Source: GWF2-38-69 sp037127655 (GTDB lineage: Bacteria > Verrucomicrobiota > Lentisphaeria > Victivallales > GWF2-38-69). Taken from it: a stretch of DNA of 64,000 nt. A program made the position numbers and the translations under genes. The notes under the pieces are model-generated. The model worked only from the letters and a program-made list of their open reading frames with translations. It searched no databases and was not told the DNA's origin. Below are positions 33,644 to 42,969 of this stretch, in pieces. The stretch lies in assembly GCA_037127655.1 (NCBI GenBank), contig JBAXXY010000001.1:32125-96124 (forward strand). Reading direction: 5' to 3'. The stretch's first letter is position 1; the number at the start of each line of letters is the position of its first letter.

Positions 33644-36036
33644 TAATCGCGGAAAGTCGGGAGGCCGGCATTTCGGGACGGTCGAAGCGGTGTCCCGTCA
33701 GGGCGGATTAACTGAACAGTCGTAAATATCAGTAAGTTTGTCTTGTCTGGAGCGTCAATTTGAGACTGAAAGAGCCTGCCAACCAATGGGATATCGCTCA
33801 AAATTGGAACATTATCATTTATGCTTTGCGTTGTATCTTGATAAACTCCCCCAAGAACAACTGTTTCATTATCATAAGTCCTAACTTGTGTTTGAACTAC
33901 TCTTGCGCTGATTTCGGGCATTTTTATGGGTTGATCCGTAATAACTTGAGTATCAGCTCCTCCAGATGATGCATAGCTGTATTCGGTCCAACCGACGAGA
34001 TCTAAAACTTGAGGTTCAAGAACCATGTCTATAGTGTAATTGTCAGAACTTACCTGAGGCGTAACATCCAACCGTATGCCAAGCGGCGTAGGAGTGGTCG
34101 CACTTACTGTCGGGGTAGCTGGAATTGTCGTTGTTACTGTACTTGATTGTGAGGTTACGGATTGTACTTGCGTTTGTGTTATTGTTGGGGCTGTCCAACT
34201 TGTAGGAAAAAACCTGTCTGTCGTGAGTCTTATTGTGGCCTTTTGCCCGCTTAGAGTTGTAACTCTAGGAGCAGAAAGTATTTCTGCTTTTTCATTTTGA
34301 TTTAAAGCATGCATTGTCCCACCTAAGTCAATGCCATTACTACTATAAAGAAAACCAAATTCCTTGTCGGGTATTTTTTCACCTATAGGGTTGCCTTTTG
34401 TATCATCTGCAAATCTGTCAATAGTGTTATTTGGGACACCTCCATTTGATTTTTTCCAACTCGGATTATTGGAGTCAGATCTGCTAAACTGCCAATCAAA
34501 GCCAAGTTCTTCAAAGTCTTTCTGCCTCATTTCAACAAATTTTGCCGCAATTGAGACCTGAGGAAGCGTGTCTTCCAAAGCATCAAGAACAGTTTTAACA
34601 TTGTTAATTTCAGCAGGCGTATTTCTGATTATCAGACGGCTGATTTTTGGGTCATAAACACAAGTGGTGCCTTCAGGGAACTGTACACCGCGTTCTATGA
34701 AATATTGCTTCATGTCAGCTTCTTTATTGTCGGGAAGCATATCCAGAAAAACTTCCTTTTCAACAGGGAGGACTTCTGTATCTAAATTGCTTTCCTGCAC
34801 ATTGGGAGAATGTATCTCAACAGCATATTTATTGATCTTGTAATTCAAACCTGAAGCTTTGCAAATATAGTATATTGCTTTTCCCAAAGAGACATTTTCA
34901 ACTACTAAAGTCACCTGATATTGATTTGCTATATTAGGTTCTTCTTTGTTAGCTGAGCCTTCATTCCACCCCTCTGCATTAGCTTCCCTCTGGGTCGGCT
35001 GCGCTCCCTGCGGCGCGGCATTAGCGACGGCCGGGGCTGGAGGCGTAAGAGATTCTAGCCTTAAAAAGAAGTTAACGCCTTTGCCTGTAGGGTCCTCTTT
35101 CTGGCTTTCGCTCTTTAAAAAAGCTATAGCCGTATCAATTGGAACACCCTCAAATGAAATATTTTTAATTACTATTGAATTAAGTTTTTCCTGTATGGCG
35201 CTGACTGAATCTTTTCTTCCCGAAGTATCTGATTCGATAAGGTCCACTCTTTCGCCGCTAAGGGTTCTAGACATTATAGGGGAAAGTTTCTCCCATTCAA
35301 TTTCAGCGGCTCTTTCGGTGGCTGTTACCTGAGTTTTGTAGTCGCCTGCAGCTGTTATCTTAATATTTATCTGTTTTATGTATTCAATGGCATTTGTGTT
35401 ATACGGGTCTATAAGCAGAAGTTCCTGAAATTTATCTTTTGCCTGATTATACATTTTTTTATTAAACAGAGTTTTTCCTTGTTCGTAGAGTACATCTACG
35501 CTATAGAGTTTTTCCTTATTGTCAGGAAGAAGTTTTACCGTAGAACTGGACTGCTGGTAATCCATTACTTTTTTATTTTCACTGTAGTAAGCAATGAGTC
35601 TGTCGGCAAGCTCACTGCATTGCGGGTTCATCTCTTTGGCTTCTTTGCAAAGTTCGATGGATTTTTCAATTTGAGCCGGGTCTGAATTTTCTTTTGCTTC
35701 ATTTAGAAGTTCCTGTGACCAGGCGGTATAAACATTGGAGAGAGATTGAGTAATATTAGATATTTTCTTCTGAGCATCTGAAGTGCTGGAGCCAGGAGAT
35801 TTTGAGATGATTGAGATCGCTTGCAGATACGAATCTTTAGCTTGAGCATAATTTCTATCAAGATAAGCCTTGTTTCCCTGGCTGAGAAGTTCATCGGCGT
35901 CAATTGCCTTAGCCTGGTTTATTACTTCAGTTTGGGTATTTAATGCAGCGATATCCTGTTCTGGCGTGGTTGCAGAGGAAAAACACAAGAGGCCCGAAAA
36001 AAGGCTTACAAATATTGCTAAAATTTTAAACTTCAT
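33643..36036 (-). CDS. Second TPR-secretin outer-membrane protein (tandem paralogue)
   Basis: 797 residues. Signal peptide (cleavage near CFSSA, residue 22), then TPR-like helical repeats (about 50-230: LLSQGNKAYLDRNYAQAKDSY and LYEQGKTLFNKKMYNQAKDKF). Short N-type secretin subdomains follow (about 285-480), then the secretin core with VSIAAKFVEMRQKDFEELGF (about 515) and a C-terminal strand region ending TNLLIFTTVQLIRPDGTP. Secretins form outer-membrane rings through which pili or proteins pass. Similar over its whole length to the preceding gene product, so a tandem duplication is likely. Last gene of the operon, separated from the first secretin by 154 bases with two palindromes. Confidence 0.85.
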   Translation of the reverse strand: MKFKILAIFVSLFSGLLCFSSATTPEQDIAALNTQTEVINQAKAIDADELLSQGNKAYLDRNYAQAKDSYLQAISIISKSPGSSTSDAQKKISNITQSLSNVYTAWSQELLNEAKENSDPAQIEKSIELCKEAKEMNPQCSELADRLIAYYSENKKVMDYQQSSSTVKLLPDNKEKLYSVDVLYEQGKTLFNKKMYNQAKDKFQELLLIDPYNTNAIEYIKQINIKITAAGDYKTQVTATERAAEIEWEKLSPIMSRTLSGERVDLIESDTSGRKDSVSAIQEKLNSIVIKNISFEGVPIDTAIAFLKSESQKEDPTGKGVNFFLRLESLTPPAPAVANAAPQGAQPTQREANAEGWNEGSANKEEPNIANQYQVTLVVENVSLGKAIYYICKASGLNYKINKYAVEIHSPNVQESNLDTEVLPVEKEVFLDMLPDNKEADMKQYFIERGVQFPEGTTCVYDPKISRLIIRNTPAEINNVKTVLDALEDTLPQVSIAAKFVEMRQKDFEELGFDWQFSRSDSNNPSWKKSNGGVPNNTIDRFADDTKGNPIGEKIPDKEFGFLYSSNGIDLGGTMHALNQNEKAEILSAPRVTTLSGQKATIRLTTDRFFPTSWTAPTITQTQVQSVTSQSSTVTTTIPATPTVSATTPTPLGIRLDVTPQVSSDNYTIDMVLEPQVLDLVGWTEYSYASSGGADTQVITDQPIKMPEISARVVQTQVRTYDNETVVLGGVYQDTTQSINDNVPILSDIPLVGRLFQSQIDAPDKTNLLIFTTVQLIRPDGTPLRPSRNAGLPTFRD

Positions 36037-36062
36037 ATTTAATGACTTTCCTGTTTTTAAAC

Positions 36063-36086
36063 GGCGCCCTCGGAGAGACCGCCCTA
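36063..36086. repeat. Dispersed palindrome (GGCGCCCTC...GAGACCGCC type)
   Basis: GGCGCCCTC GGA GAGACCGCC: outer GGCG/CGCC and inner CTC/GAG pairs around a 3-base loop. G+C-rich in an AT-rich gap between the two secretin genes, which suggests an inserted element. Confidence 0.6.
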
Positions 36087-36143
36087 CCTAATCTTAACTC
36101 AAAACCCAAAACTTAACACTCAAAACTTTCCCAACAAAGAGCA

Positions 36144-36166
36144 GTCACGACGGAGCGTGACCCTCC
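36144..36166. repeat. Dispersed palindrome (GTCACGACGGAGCGTGAC type)
   Basis: GTCACG and CGTGAC pair around a short ACGGAG-containing loop and are followed by CCTCC. It lies 25 bases downstream of the first secretin stop on that gene's strand. Different in sequence from the palindrome 60 bases away. Confidence 0.6.
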
Positions 36167-36190
36167 ACGGCAGTTTCAGAGAAAATGCCA

Positions 36191-38626
36191 CTACCTGCCG
36201 AAATCAAAGAACGAATTGGTCTGTTTCCTAAACGGAGTACCGTCTGGATTAACCAGTCTCGCGCTTACAAATATAATTAGATTTTTTCTCTCTACATCCT
36301 GATACTTTGAACGGAAGAGTCTGCCAAACAATGGTACATCAGATAGAAATGGCATCGAATCGTCCACATAAATGGCATCTTCTCTGATTGTTCCGCCTAG
36401 GACGATAGTTTCGCCATCATAAATTTTAACTTTAGTTACAACATCTCTATGAGATATTTGAGCCATTTTAACAGGGGAATCAATAGTTGTGGGAGTATCT
36501 ACCCCTTGAGTTGTTTGAGTAATTTGATAAGAGTAATTATCCCATCCTACAAAATCTATTACTTGAGGTTTGAGGTCAAGAAGTATCGTGTGGTTATTCG
36601 GGCTGACTGTTGGAGTGGCCCACATCATAATGCCCAAATCGGTTGGGTCTCCAAATGTCGGACCTGAGAAAGTGATTGTCGAATTAACATCTCCTGTCGG
36701 GACTGTAGGTTGAGTCCAATCAGTAGGGTAATATACTTTTTTAACCATTTCTATAAAAGCAGCTGATCCGCTCTTAGTTATGACTTTTGGAGAAGATAGA
36801 ACTTCTACAGTTTTGCTTTGGTCTATCGCATACATCCAGAAGTTGAGATTAAATTGTTTGTTGTCGCTGTTTACGGCAAAATCGTTTATCAAAGCGTATT
36901 GATTGTCAGTATTGGGATCTGTAAAGTGGTTGATTATAGGATCATTCCCTTGTACCCCTCCACCTTGATCATAAGGGTTAATCCCTGTTTTTGCCCCTTG
37001 ATAATTAAGCCTCCACTTAAAAGCTATTTCTTCCAGCTCAGTCTGAGTAATTTCCACAAATTTAGCTTCGATTAGCACCAGCGGAATATCTACATCAATT
37101 TCCTTGATCAAACTTTCAGCAATTCTCATGTTTTCAGGGGAGTTAGTTATTACAAGCATGCTTGTTTTGCTGTCCCAGGCGATATTTGAGCCTGGAGGAA
37201 ATGGAAGGCCTCGTTGAAGGAAATAGGCTTGTAAGTTTGCAGATGTCACCTTTGCCTCTAATATTTTGGATGTGTTTAGCATGCTGGTGGCGTCAAAGGA
37301 TTTTTTAACGCTCAAATCTACATCATCTACGGACAAGTTTGATACAATTGAGTTAATAAGGCCTGATCTGATTGGAAAAAACTGAGTTGTCATCTTGTCA
37401 ATAGAGTCGTCGCCGATGACAACAGCATCTTCTTCTATTCTGTATTTAAGCCCTGAATACAAACAGACATATCGGATAATTTCACCTATCGGCACATCGT
37501 CAAGCTGGATAGTAACGCTCTTTGGCTGTACTTGAGTATTGGAAAGTCTTAAAATTATATTTATACCTTTACCTTCTTTTTCATCTGCTATTTTGCTTTC
37601 TCTGCTTAAATATGTTATTACCGATGAAATAGAAGCGTCTTCAAAGTCAATCTTGGGAATAATCAAAGTGTTGAGCCTTTCTTTCATATTATTCATATTT
37701 TCAGACTGAGCTTCTATAACTTTAAGAACTTCATCGCTAGTGATGTTTGGCGGAACCGCCTCATTATTCAGCCACTGTGCTTGAGCAATAGCCTCATATT
37801 GTTTTGCCTGAGCCCGCGCTTTGCCTGTATCAAGAATCTGTGTATAAAGAGTTTGAAGCATAGTCATTGCTTTGTAATTATACGGATCCAGAACCAAAGC
37901 TTTTTCCAGACAATCTTTAGCCTTGTCATATTCTTTGTTCTTCATGAAAACCTGTGCGTCTGTGATGTATGTATCCAAATCCATTACGCGGTACTTGTAG
38001 TTTGGCATAGAACCATTCAGATTGGTTTCTTGCGTGAATTTCTGGTTGTCTTTGGCGTAGGTGGAGTTTTGGATAAACCCTTGCTGAATAGTCGTAGTTG
38101 GGTTGCTGGTAGTTTTGGGCTCAAACATTTCAAATGGTACTTTTCCATTTTCGGATGCTTGCTTAAGATTGATTTTCTTGATAATCGCGATGGATTCTTC
38201 GGAGAGTTTTATTGATTTATCGTATTCTTTATTGAGGAAAGCATTGGCGGCCTGATCTTCGAGGTAGTCGGCCCATTTCTTATAGAAAAGATTTTTTTTA
38301 CTCTGAAGAATTGATCTTTTTATCTGCATCTGGCGGTCATCGCTGAGAGAGTCGTAGAGTTTTGATATTTTGGCATACTCTTTTTCGGCATCCTGGAACT
38401 TTGCGGCAGCAACGAAAGATTGAATATTCTGCTCCATCTGTTCAACTTCTTTATCAATTTGCTGTCTTTGAAGTTCAACTTCGGTGGAGATAGCAGAATC
38501 TGACTCTGTGTCGCTCGAAGTTTCAGCTAAAATACTAAACGAACCAAGCAAAAGGAAAGCGCCAACAAGCATAAGCGCATAAATCTTTCGCGATTTAATA
38601 AAATTCCTATTTATTTTTTGTGTCAT
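36191..38626 (-). CDS. TPR-secretin, Amuc_1098-like type IV pilus outer-membrane protein
   Basis: 811 residues. Signal peptide with cleavage near SILAE (residue 35), helical TPR-like part to about residue 300 (YDKAKDCLEKALVLDPYNYKAMTMLQ), then secretin N-domains (KIDFEDASISSVITYLSRES) and the core with LVLIEAKFVEITQTELEEIAF (about 505) and a C-terminal NLIIFVSARLVNPDGTPF. Gene content and order with the three upstream genes match the Akkermansia Amuc_1098-1101 pilus-like locus, so this is the probable Amuc_1098 counterpart. It overlaps the previous gene by 20 bases. Confidence 0.87.
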   Translation of the reverse strand: MTQKINRNFIKSRKIYALMLVGAFLLLGSFSILAETSSDTESDSAISTEVELQRQQIDKEVEQMEQNIQSFVAAAKFQDAEKEYAKISKLYDSLSDDRQMQIKRSILQSKKNLFYKKWADYLEDQAANAFLNKEYDKSIKLSEESIAIIKKINLKQASENGKVPFEMFEPKTTSNPTTTIQQGFIQNSTYAKDNQKFTQETNLNGSMPNYKYRVMDLDTYITDAQVFMKNKEYDKAKDCLEKALVLDPYNYKAMTMLQTLYTQILDTGKARAQAKQYEAIAQAQWLNNEAVPPNITSDEVLKVIEAQSENMNNMKERLNTLIIPKIDFEDASISSVITYLSRESKIADEKEGKGINIILRLSNTQVQPKSVTIQLDDVPIGEIIRYVCLYSGLKYRIEEDAVVIGDDSIDKMTTQFFPIRSGLINSIVSNLSVDDVDLSVKKSFDATSMLNTSKILEAKVTSANLQAYFLQRGLPFPPGSNIAWDSKTSMLVITNSPENMRIAESLIKEIDVDIPLVLIEAKFVEITQTELEEIAFKWRLNYQGAKTGINPYDQGGGVQGNDPIINHFTDPNTDNQYALINDFAVNSDNKQFNLNFWMYAIDQSKTVEVLSSPKVITKSGSAAFIEMVKKVYYPTDWTQPTVPTGDVNSTITFSGPTFGDPTDLGIMMWATPTVSPNNHTILLDLKPQVIDFVGWDNYSYQITQTTQGVDTPTTIDSPVKMAQISHRDVVTKVKIYDGETIVLGGTIREDAIYVDDSMPFLSDVPLFGRLFRSKYQDVERKNLIIFVSARLVNPDGTPFRKQTNSFFDFGR

Positions 38627-39812
38627 CGGTAGCTGATTTTTCCTTTATTATTCCTTTTATTGAGGCTATAGGCCTCATATAATCAGTAGAATTTCTAACA
38701 GTATAGTTTTTTTCGTCTCTTTGGAATACCAGAGATTCTTTTGAAGCTGTTTCTGAAATGATAACATCTTTTAGCTCATATTCCTCAATGCCTATGAAAC
38801 TATTTCCCAACGAGATGGAAGCATTGTGTCTGACTTTGTATTCTTCTCCCGTATAAATATCCTTTACTGTTACGAGATTGTCTTTCTCATAAATATATTT
38901 ATTGACTTGCGCCTGAAGTTTTTCTCCCTTGCTTGTCTGTAATATTATTGCAGAATCGTCATACTCAATCATCGCGCCCAGATTGGGGTCAAGTTTCTCG
39001 TAGGTATGCTCTACAATGTCTGTAATTTTATAGGATATATTCGGCAATTCAACAGTCGCGCCAATTTTAAGGAATTGTGTGCTGGGCGTAATATTGGGAT
39101 CATCAAAGTTTACCTGAATATTCCATTTTGTTTTGTCCTTCCCTGATTTAACTATATTCTTTATCAGAAAAGGCACTTTAGCCTTGGATATGCCTAAAAG
39201 AACAAGTCTTTTGACTAAAGGCGGATGAATTTTAGGATTGTCTATGCCCTCAGGATTATATAAATATTCTTGAAGATTTGTGAAAGAGTCATTGTCCAGA
39301 TCGTAATTGGCATCGGCCGGGTTTGCAGGATTAAATCCGTACTTCTTCTCAATAAGATCAGGGATGCCGTCACCATCGCTATCCTGTGTTTTTTCCACTG
39401 ATCCTGCATCAGGAACTATGAGTTTGTCTTTTGTAATTGGGCAAAAACCAAGTTTGTAATATTCATAGGGAATGAGTTTGCCGTCTGCTTTCGGAGCATT
39501 GGAGCGAGATATCTTGAAAGGCCTCATGAAATCTGTGTAAGTAACGATATAAAATTCATCTTTTGTGTCTAATTCTCTCTTTTCAGAAGGCATCCACAAG
39601 ATGCTGCTGGAAAGAGTCGCATTGAAATCGTAAAATGCAGGCTTCAGGTTTTTGTATGGTATTTTATTTACGATGACTGTTACCCCGTTAGCTCTGGCTT
39701 CCTCAGATTTATAGAAGAGATCTACCAGCCAAATCAAAGAGAGAATGAATAATGCCAGAATAAACCCCAGCGTCATCTTTTCCCAATTTTTCTTAACAAA
39801 GGTAAATTTCAT
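38607..39812 (-). CDS. Amuc_1099-like pilus assembly protein with calcium-binding repeats
   Basis: 401 residues: short cytoplasmic N-terminus, one membrane helix (about 14-31), then a periplasmic part. Residues about 145-180 contain two acidic loops, DSDGDGIPDLIEKKYGFNP and DLDNDSFTNLQEY, of the thrombospondin type 3 / calcium-binding kind. The C-terminal half is beta-rich with repeated short domains related to PilP-like pilus proteins. Its place between the PilO-like protein and the secretin suggests it bridges the inner-membrane complex and the outer-membrane ring. Confidence 0.72.
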   Translation of the reverse strand: MKFTFVKKNWEKMTLGFILALFILSLIWLVDLFYKSEEARANGVTVIVNKIPYKNLKPAFYDFNATLSSSILWMPSEKRELDTKDEFYIVTYTDFMRPFKISRSNAPKADGKLIPYEYYKLGFCPITKDKLIVPDAGSVEKTQDSDGDGIPDLIEKKYGFNPANPADANYDLDNDSFTNLQEYLYNPEGIDNPKIHPPLVKRLVLLGISKAKVPFLIKNIVKSGKDKTKWNIQVNFDDPNITPSTQFLKIGATVELPNISYKITDIVEHTYEKLDPNLGAMIEYDDSAIILQTSKGEKLQAQVNKYIYEKDNLVTVKDIYTGEEYKVRHNASISLGNSFIGIEEYELKDVIISETASKESLVFQRDEKNYTVRNSTDYMRPIASIKGIIKEKSATDDTKNK

Positions 39813-39822
39813 ATAATGTGTA

Positions 39823-41067
39823 TTAGAGAATCTTCTTTTTAAAAATTACATAATTAACGACTATAGACGCTTTGACTATATCTGAAGTCCCAAGAAGTAT
39901 TTTTATCTGTGAAGCAGGATTACTGATCTGAGCTTTTGGGTTATATGGAGGCAGATTATTCACATTGTCTTCCAGGACTGATACGCTGAATGCCTCAACT
40001 ACATAAACCCTGTTTTCCTTGTAGGCTTCCTGAAGGTTGTCCAGAAAAGTCCTAAGTGACTCCATAGATGTAATGACATCTATCTTATACTCAAATATGA
40101 GAAAATTAGAGTCTTCAAAACCCTTGATGCCATTCATTTTATTGTAGGATTCTATTGATTCGATATTAGATTTAGCCACTCTCTGGAAAAAGTCTTCCAG
40201 GAATCTGCAGTAATTTATTATGTAGGGGATTTCATCGTCACTGGGTACTGATGCGAACTCAGTAAAAAGAGTGAGTTTGCCGCCCTGAACAGCCACATTG
40301 TTTGTCGTTAAGATGCGGTTGAGCCCTGACTCGATATCTGAAGCTATGTTCTTGCATCTAATTCTGGAGAAGTCCAGTGATATTCCTAGAGACGCAAGTA
40401 TGTAGTCGTCAATAGTATCCTTATTCAAAGGTTCGAGTGTCATTTTCTGAAATTCGATAAGGAAAGCGTTTCTGGCAAGGTCGAATTCTTCAGGCGTGTA
40501 TTTTTTGTATTTACGAAAATTATTGAAAATATCTCCAACTGAAAGTTCCTGTTTCGTCTTCTTTTCTTCTTCTATGTAAACCTTCCATGAGTTTATGAAA
40601 TCATAGACGAGTTCTTCATCTGTCATGCTTTTGAGAACTTCAAGTCTGGTCTTTATATCATTCTGCCTCTGCAGTGTGGCGCTGCTTCCTTCTTTCTCGA
40701 GTTCATCAAGCTTAGTCTCAAGCATTTCTAGATCTTCTTTCTTGAGAGATTTCATAAAAGCCAGTAGAGGTTTAGCATAAACATAGCCGAAGACATCTTC
40801 AAGTTTGTATGTATTAAGTTTAAGAGTCCTAATATCTTTAGTGATGAGTTCTATATTTTTTTCTGAAGGATAAGGACTAGTCGAATTGAGAACACTGATT
40901 TTTTCCTTAAGTTCCTCTAGTCTAAGGTCAGAATCCAAACGAGCTGAATTCTCGTCATAAATCATATAAATCAATATCATAGAAATAAGCAGTAAAGGCC
41001 CGATTATGGAACTCATTATCGGGTTTCTTTTAAAGAAGTCTAGTTTGAATTTGAGTTTGAGCTTCAT
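39823..41067 (-). CDS. Amuc_1100-like / PilO-like pilus assembly protein
   Basis: 414 residues with one N-terminal membrane helix (about 17-36, SSIIGPLLLISMILIYMIY), a coiled-coil stretch (about 40-140) rich in Lys and Glu, and a C-terminal ferredoxin-like domain (about 325-414) with a strand-helix pattern like PilO. Starts inside the last codons of the PilM-PilN gene (4-base overlap). Bitopic, with most of the protein in the periplasm. The assignment rests on topology, order and weak likeness, not on strong motifs. Confidence 0.68.
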   Translation of the reverse strand: MKLKLKFKLDFFKRNPIMSSIIGPLLLISMILIYMIYDENSARLDSDLRLEELKEKISVLNSTSPYPSEKNIELITKDIRTLKLNTYKLEDVFGYVYAKPLLAFMKSLKKEDLEMLETKLDELEKEGSSATLQRQNDIKTRLEVLKSMTDEELVYDFINSWKVYIEEEKKTKQELSVGDIFNNFRKYKKYTPEEFDLARNAFLIEFQKMTLEPLNKDTIDDYILASLGISLDFSRIRCKNIASDIESGLNRILTTNNVAVQGGKLTLFTEFASVPSDDEIPYIINYCRFLEDFFQRVAKSNIESIESYNKMNGIKGFEDSNFLIFEYKIDVITSMESLRTFLDNLQEAYKENRVYVVEAFSVSVLEDNVNNLPPYNPKAQISNPASQIKILLGTSDIVKASIVVNYVIFKKKIL

Positions 41068-42836
41068 CTTCCCTGTATTGGGTTTCTTAGTTTTATAATC
41101 ATATCAAATGAACTTATGTTGTCCGAATCCTTGATAGGCGGCTTGTAGTCAATAATTACGATTTCTTCAGTCTTGTCAGTGAAACACGGAAGTTTAAGAA
41201 GGTTTTCTTTGAATTTTTCGGGCTCAGTAGTTTTCAGACTCTTGAAGAGCACCAGCGTGTGGGCCTTTACTCTTATCCAGCCAATGGATTTTGCGCCTGC
41301 TTCAGCTGTTACTACAGCCTGAGGATATCTGGTTTTTGGTTTGCCGAATATAGATTTTACTCCGGTATCCTGAGGAGTTGCCTTATCGCTGGAAACATTA
41401 GGCTGTCCTGAAGGTTCCAGAAGTACGAGCCAGGTGTTGTCAGGCAGAGCTTTTTGAATCGAATCAAGCACTTCAAACCACGCATTTCTGCCATCTAAAC
41501 CTTTGAAAATAGAGGCATAAACGACTTTTTGAGAATCGAGCTCTTTGGTTAATGCCCGAACAGAGTTTACGCTTTCTTGTATTTTCCTTGTCTGATCAGT
41601 GCTTGAGATAATGAGGTCATCAATTAACTTTCTTTGAGTCAGGACGCCCCAGTAAACTAAAGTCAGGCTTAGAACTATGATTGCGGCTATTGCGTAGAAA
41701 TATGGAGTTTTCTTTTTGAGCAGGTGTTTGCTTTTTATGAAGAGAGGCAGGAGCGATATTTCAATCGGGCACGAGGTAATTGAATTTACCGCAAGACCTA
41801 TAAGCTCAGGAAACATGTGCCCTACTGCTGTGAGTTCCTCTCTATTGACGCCTTGAGATATTGAAATGAGATTGAAAGGATTGAGATATTCAACAGGCAA
41901 TTTTAGCTTTTCAGAAAGGAAAGTATCTGTATAATTGATAATAGAACTTCCTCCTGCCAAGTAAATTTTCGAGAATTTGTTGTCAGGGCGCTGAGATTTG
42001 TAGATGTTTATCGAACGGTTTATCTCGCCGTGAATTCTGATCATGACATTTCTTATGCTTGAGGCTACTGCAACGCTTTGTTCGTCGCCTTCCTCATGAT
42101 TGCTTCCCATAGAAACATACCCGATTTTCTTCTTCAATGCTTCAGCATCTTTAAAGGGGATATTGAGATCCTTGCTTATTTGTTGAGAAATCGAGTATCC
42201 TCCAAGCGGAATGGCTCTTGCAAAGAATTTGCCTTTATCGATAAATATTATGTTTGTACATTTGCCGCCGATATTTATAAGCGCTGAAGGCTCCGCTTTG
42301 TCGATTTCAAGGGCGCACATGCAGTTGTATGTAGAAGTGGGGCTTGTTCCGACAATGACGGTCTCAAATCCTGCTCTTTCAAAAACGGTTACGATACTTA
42401 GAATAATATCGCTTTTAATGACAGCATACATCACGCTTAGTTCGCCCTGAACACTGTCTATGCTATTTATAATCTGATAGTCCCAGGTTACTTCTTCGAT
42501 AGGAAACGGAATATTCTGCTTAGCTTCGTAGTTGACGAGCTGTTGAAGTTTCTGCGTCTTTAGGCTTGTTGAAGCAGGCAGTTTGGCAAACCTTGTGAAA
42601 ACTTCCTGTCCTGAAATAGACAAATAGAGTTTTTTTGCCCTGATTTTACGAATTTGAAGTATGGAAGAAAAGGCTTTGTTAATTTCTTCGTGCCGGTTAT
42701 CATCTGTTATTTCATTTAAGTATTCAACACAGGCAAAATTAATAAGCTCAAGCTTGTTATTCTTCTGCAGGAATTCAGCTGCTTTCAGAGTACAAGCGCC
42801 TACATCTACTGTAAGAACGAAACTTTCTTTTGCCAT
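41064..42836 (-). CDS. PilM-PilN fusion protein (Amuc_1101-like)
   Basis: 590 residues. Residues 1-345 form an actin-like PilM ATPase: FVLTVDVGACTLKAAEF at the start, ALINIGGKCTNIIFIDKG (phosphate 2) and KIYLAGGSSIINYTDTFL (adenosine loop), with LVNYEAKQNIPFPIEEVTWDYQ typical of PilM. A single membrane helix (about 375-397) is followed by a PilN-like periplasmic region with coiled coil and an ALPDNTWLVLLEP segment. PilM normally binds the cytoplasmic tail of PilN; here they are one chain. First gene of the pilus operon. Confidence 0.83.
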   Translation of the reverse strand: MAKESFVLTVDVGACTLKAAEFLQKNNKLELINFACVEYLNEITDDNRHEEINKAFSSILQIRKIRAKKLYLSISGQEVFTRFAKLPASTSLKTQKLQQLVNYEAKQNIPFPIEEVTWDYQIINSIDSVQGELSVMYAVIKSDIILSIVTVFERAGFETVIVGTSPTSTYNCMCALEIDKAEPSALINIGGKCTNIIFIDKGKFFARAIPLGGYSISQQISKDLNIPFKDAEALKKKIGYVSMGSNHEEGDEQSVAVASSIRNVMIRIHGEINRSINIYKSQRPDNKFSKIYLAGGSSIINYTDTFLSEKLKLPVEYLNPFNLISISQGVNREELTAVGHMFPELIGLAVNSITSCPIEISLLPLFIKSKHLLKKKTPYFYAIAAIIVLSLTLVYWGVLTQRKLIDDLIISSTDQTRKIQESVNSVRALTKELDSQKVVYASIFKGLDGRNAWFEVLDSIQKALPDNTWLVLLEPSGQPNVSSDKATPQDTGVKSIFGKPKTRYPQAVVTAEAGAKSIGWIRVKAHTLVLFKSLKTTEPEKFKENLLKLPCFTDKTEEIVIIDYKPPIKDSDNISSFDMIIKLRNPIQGR

Positions 42837-42898
42837 TTAATAAGCCTTTTCAAAAAAAGGATGAGGGATTTATCAACACAGGACACATCTTGACTGAG

Positions 42899-42926
42899 AT
42901 TATATTGGAATAGAAAAACCTTTCAA
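42899..42926 (-). promoter_or_regulatory. Candidate promoter of the pilus-like operon
   Basis: Minus strand TTGAAA (42926-42921) and TATAAT (42904-42899), spacer 16 bases, about 63 bases before the PilM-PilN start. The -35 hexamer lies within the stem of the mgtA terminator. Confidence 0.55.
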
Positions 42927-42948
42927 CAATACGCTGAAAGGTTTTTTT
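42914..42948 (-). terminator. Rho-independent terminator of mgtA
   Basis: AAAAACCTTTCA (42914-42925) and TGAAAGGTTTTT (42935-42946) form a perfect 12-base inverted repeat with a 9-base loop. Read on the minus strand it ends GGTTTTTC, 22 bases after the mgtA stop. Confidence 0.85.
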
Positions 42949-42969
42949 GTACTTTTTATATATTTTTAC

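Noticed and set aside
33643..42836. Type II secretion system
   Set aside because: No GspE, GspF or pseudopilin genes are present, and PilM/PilN/PilO-like topology plus the Amuc-like order fits a pilus-like system better.
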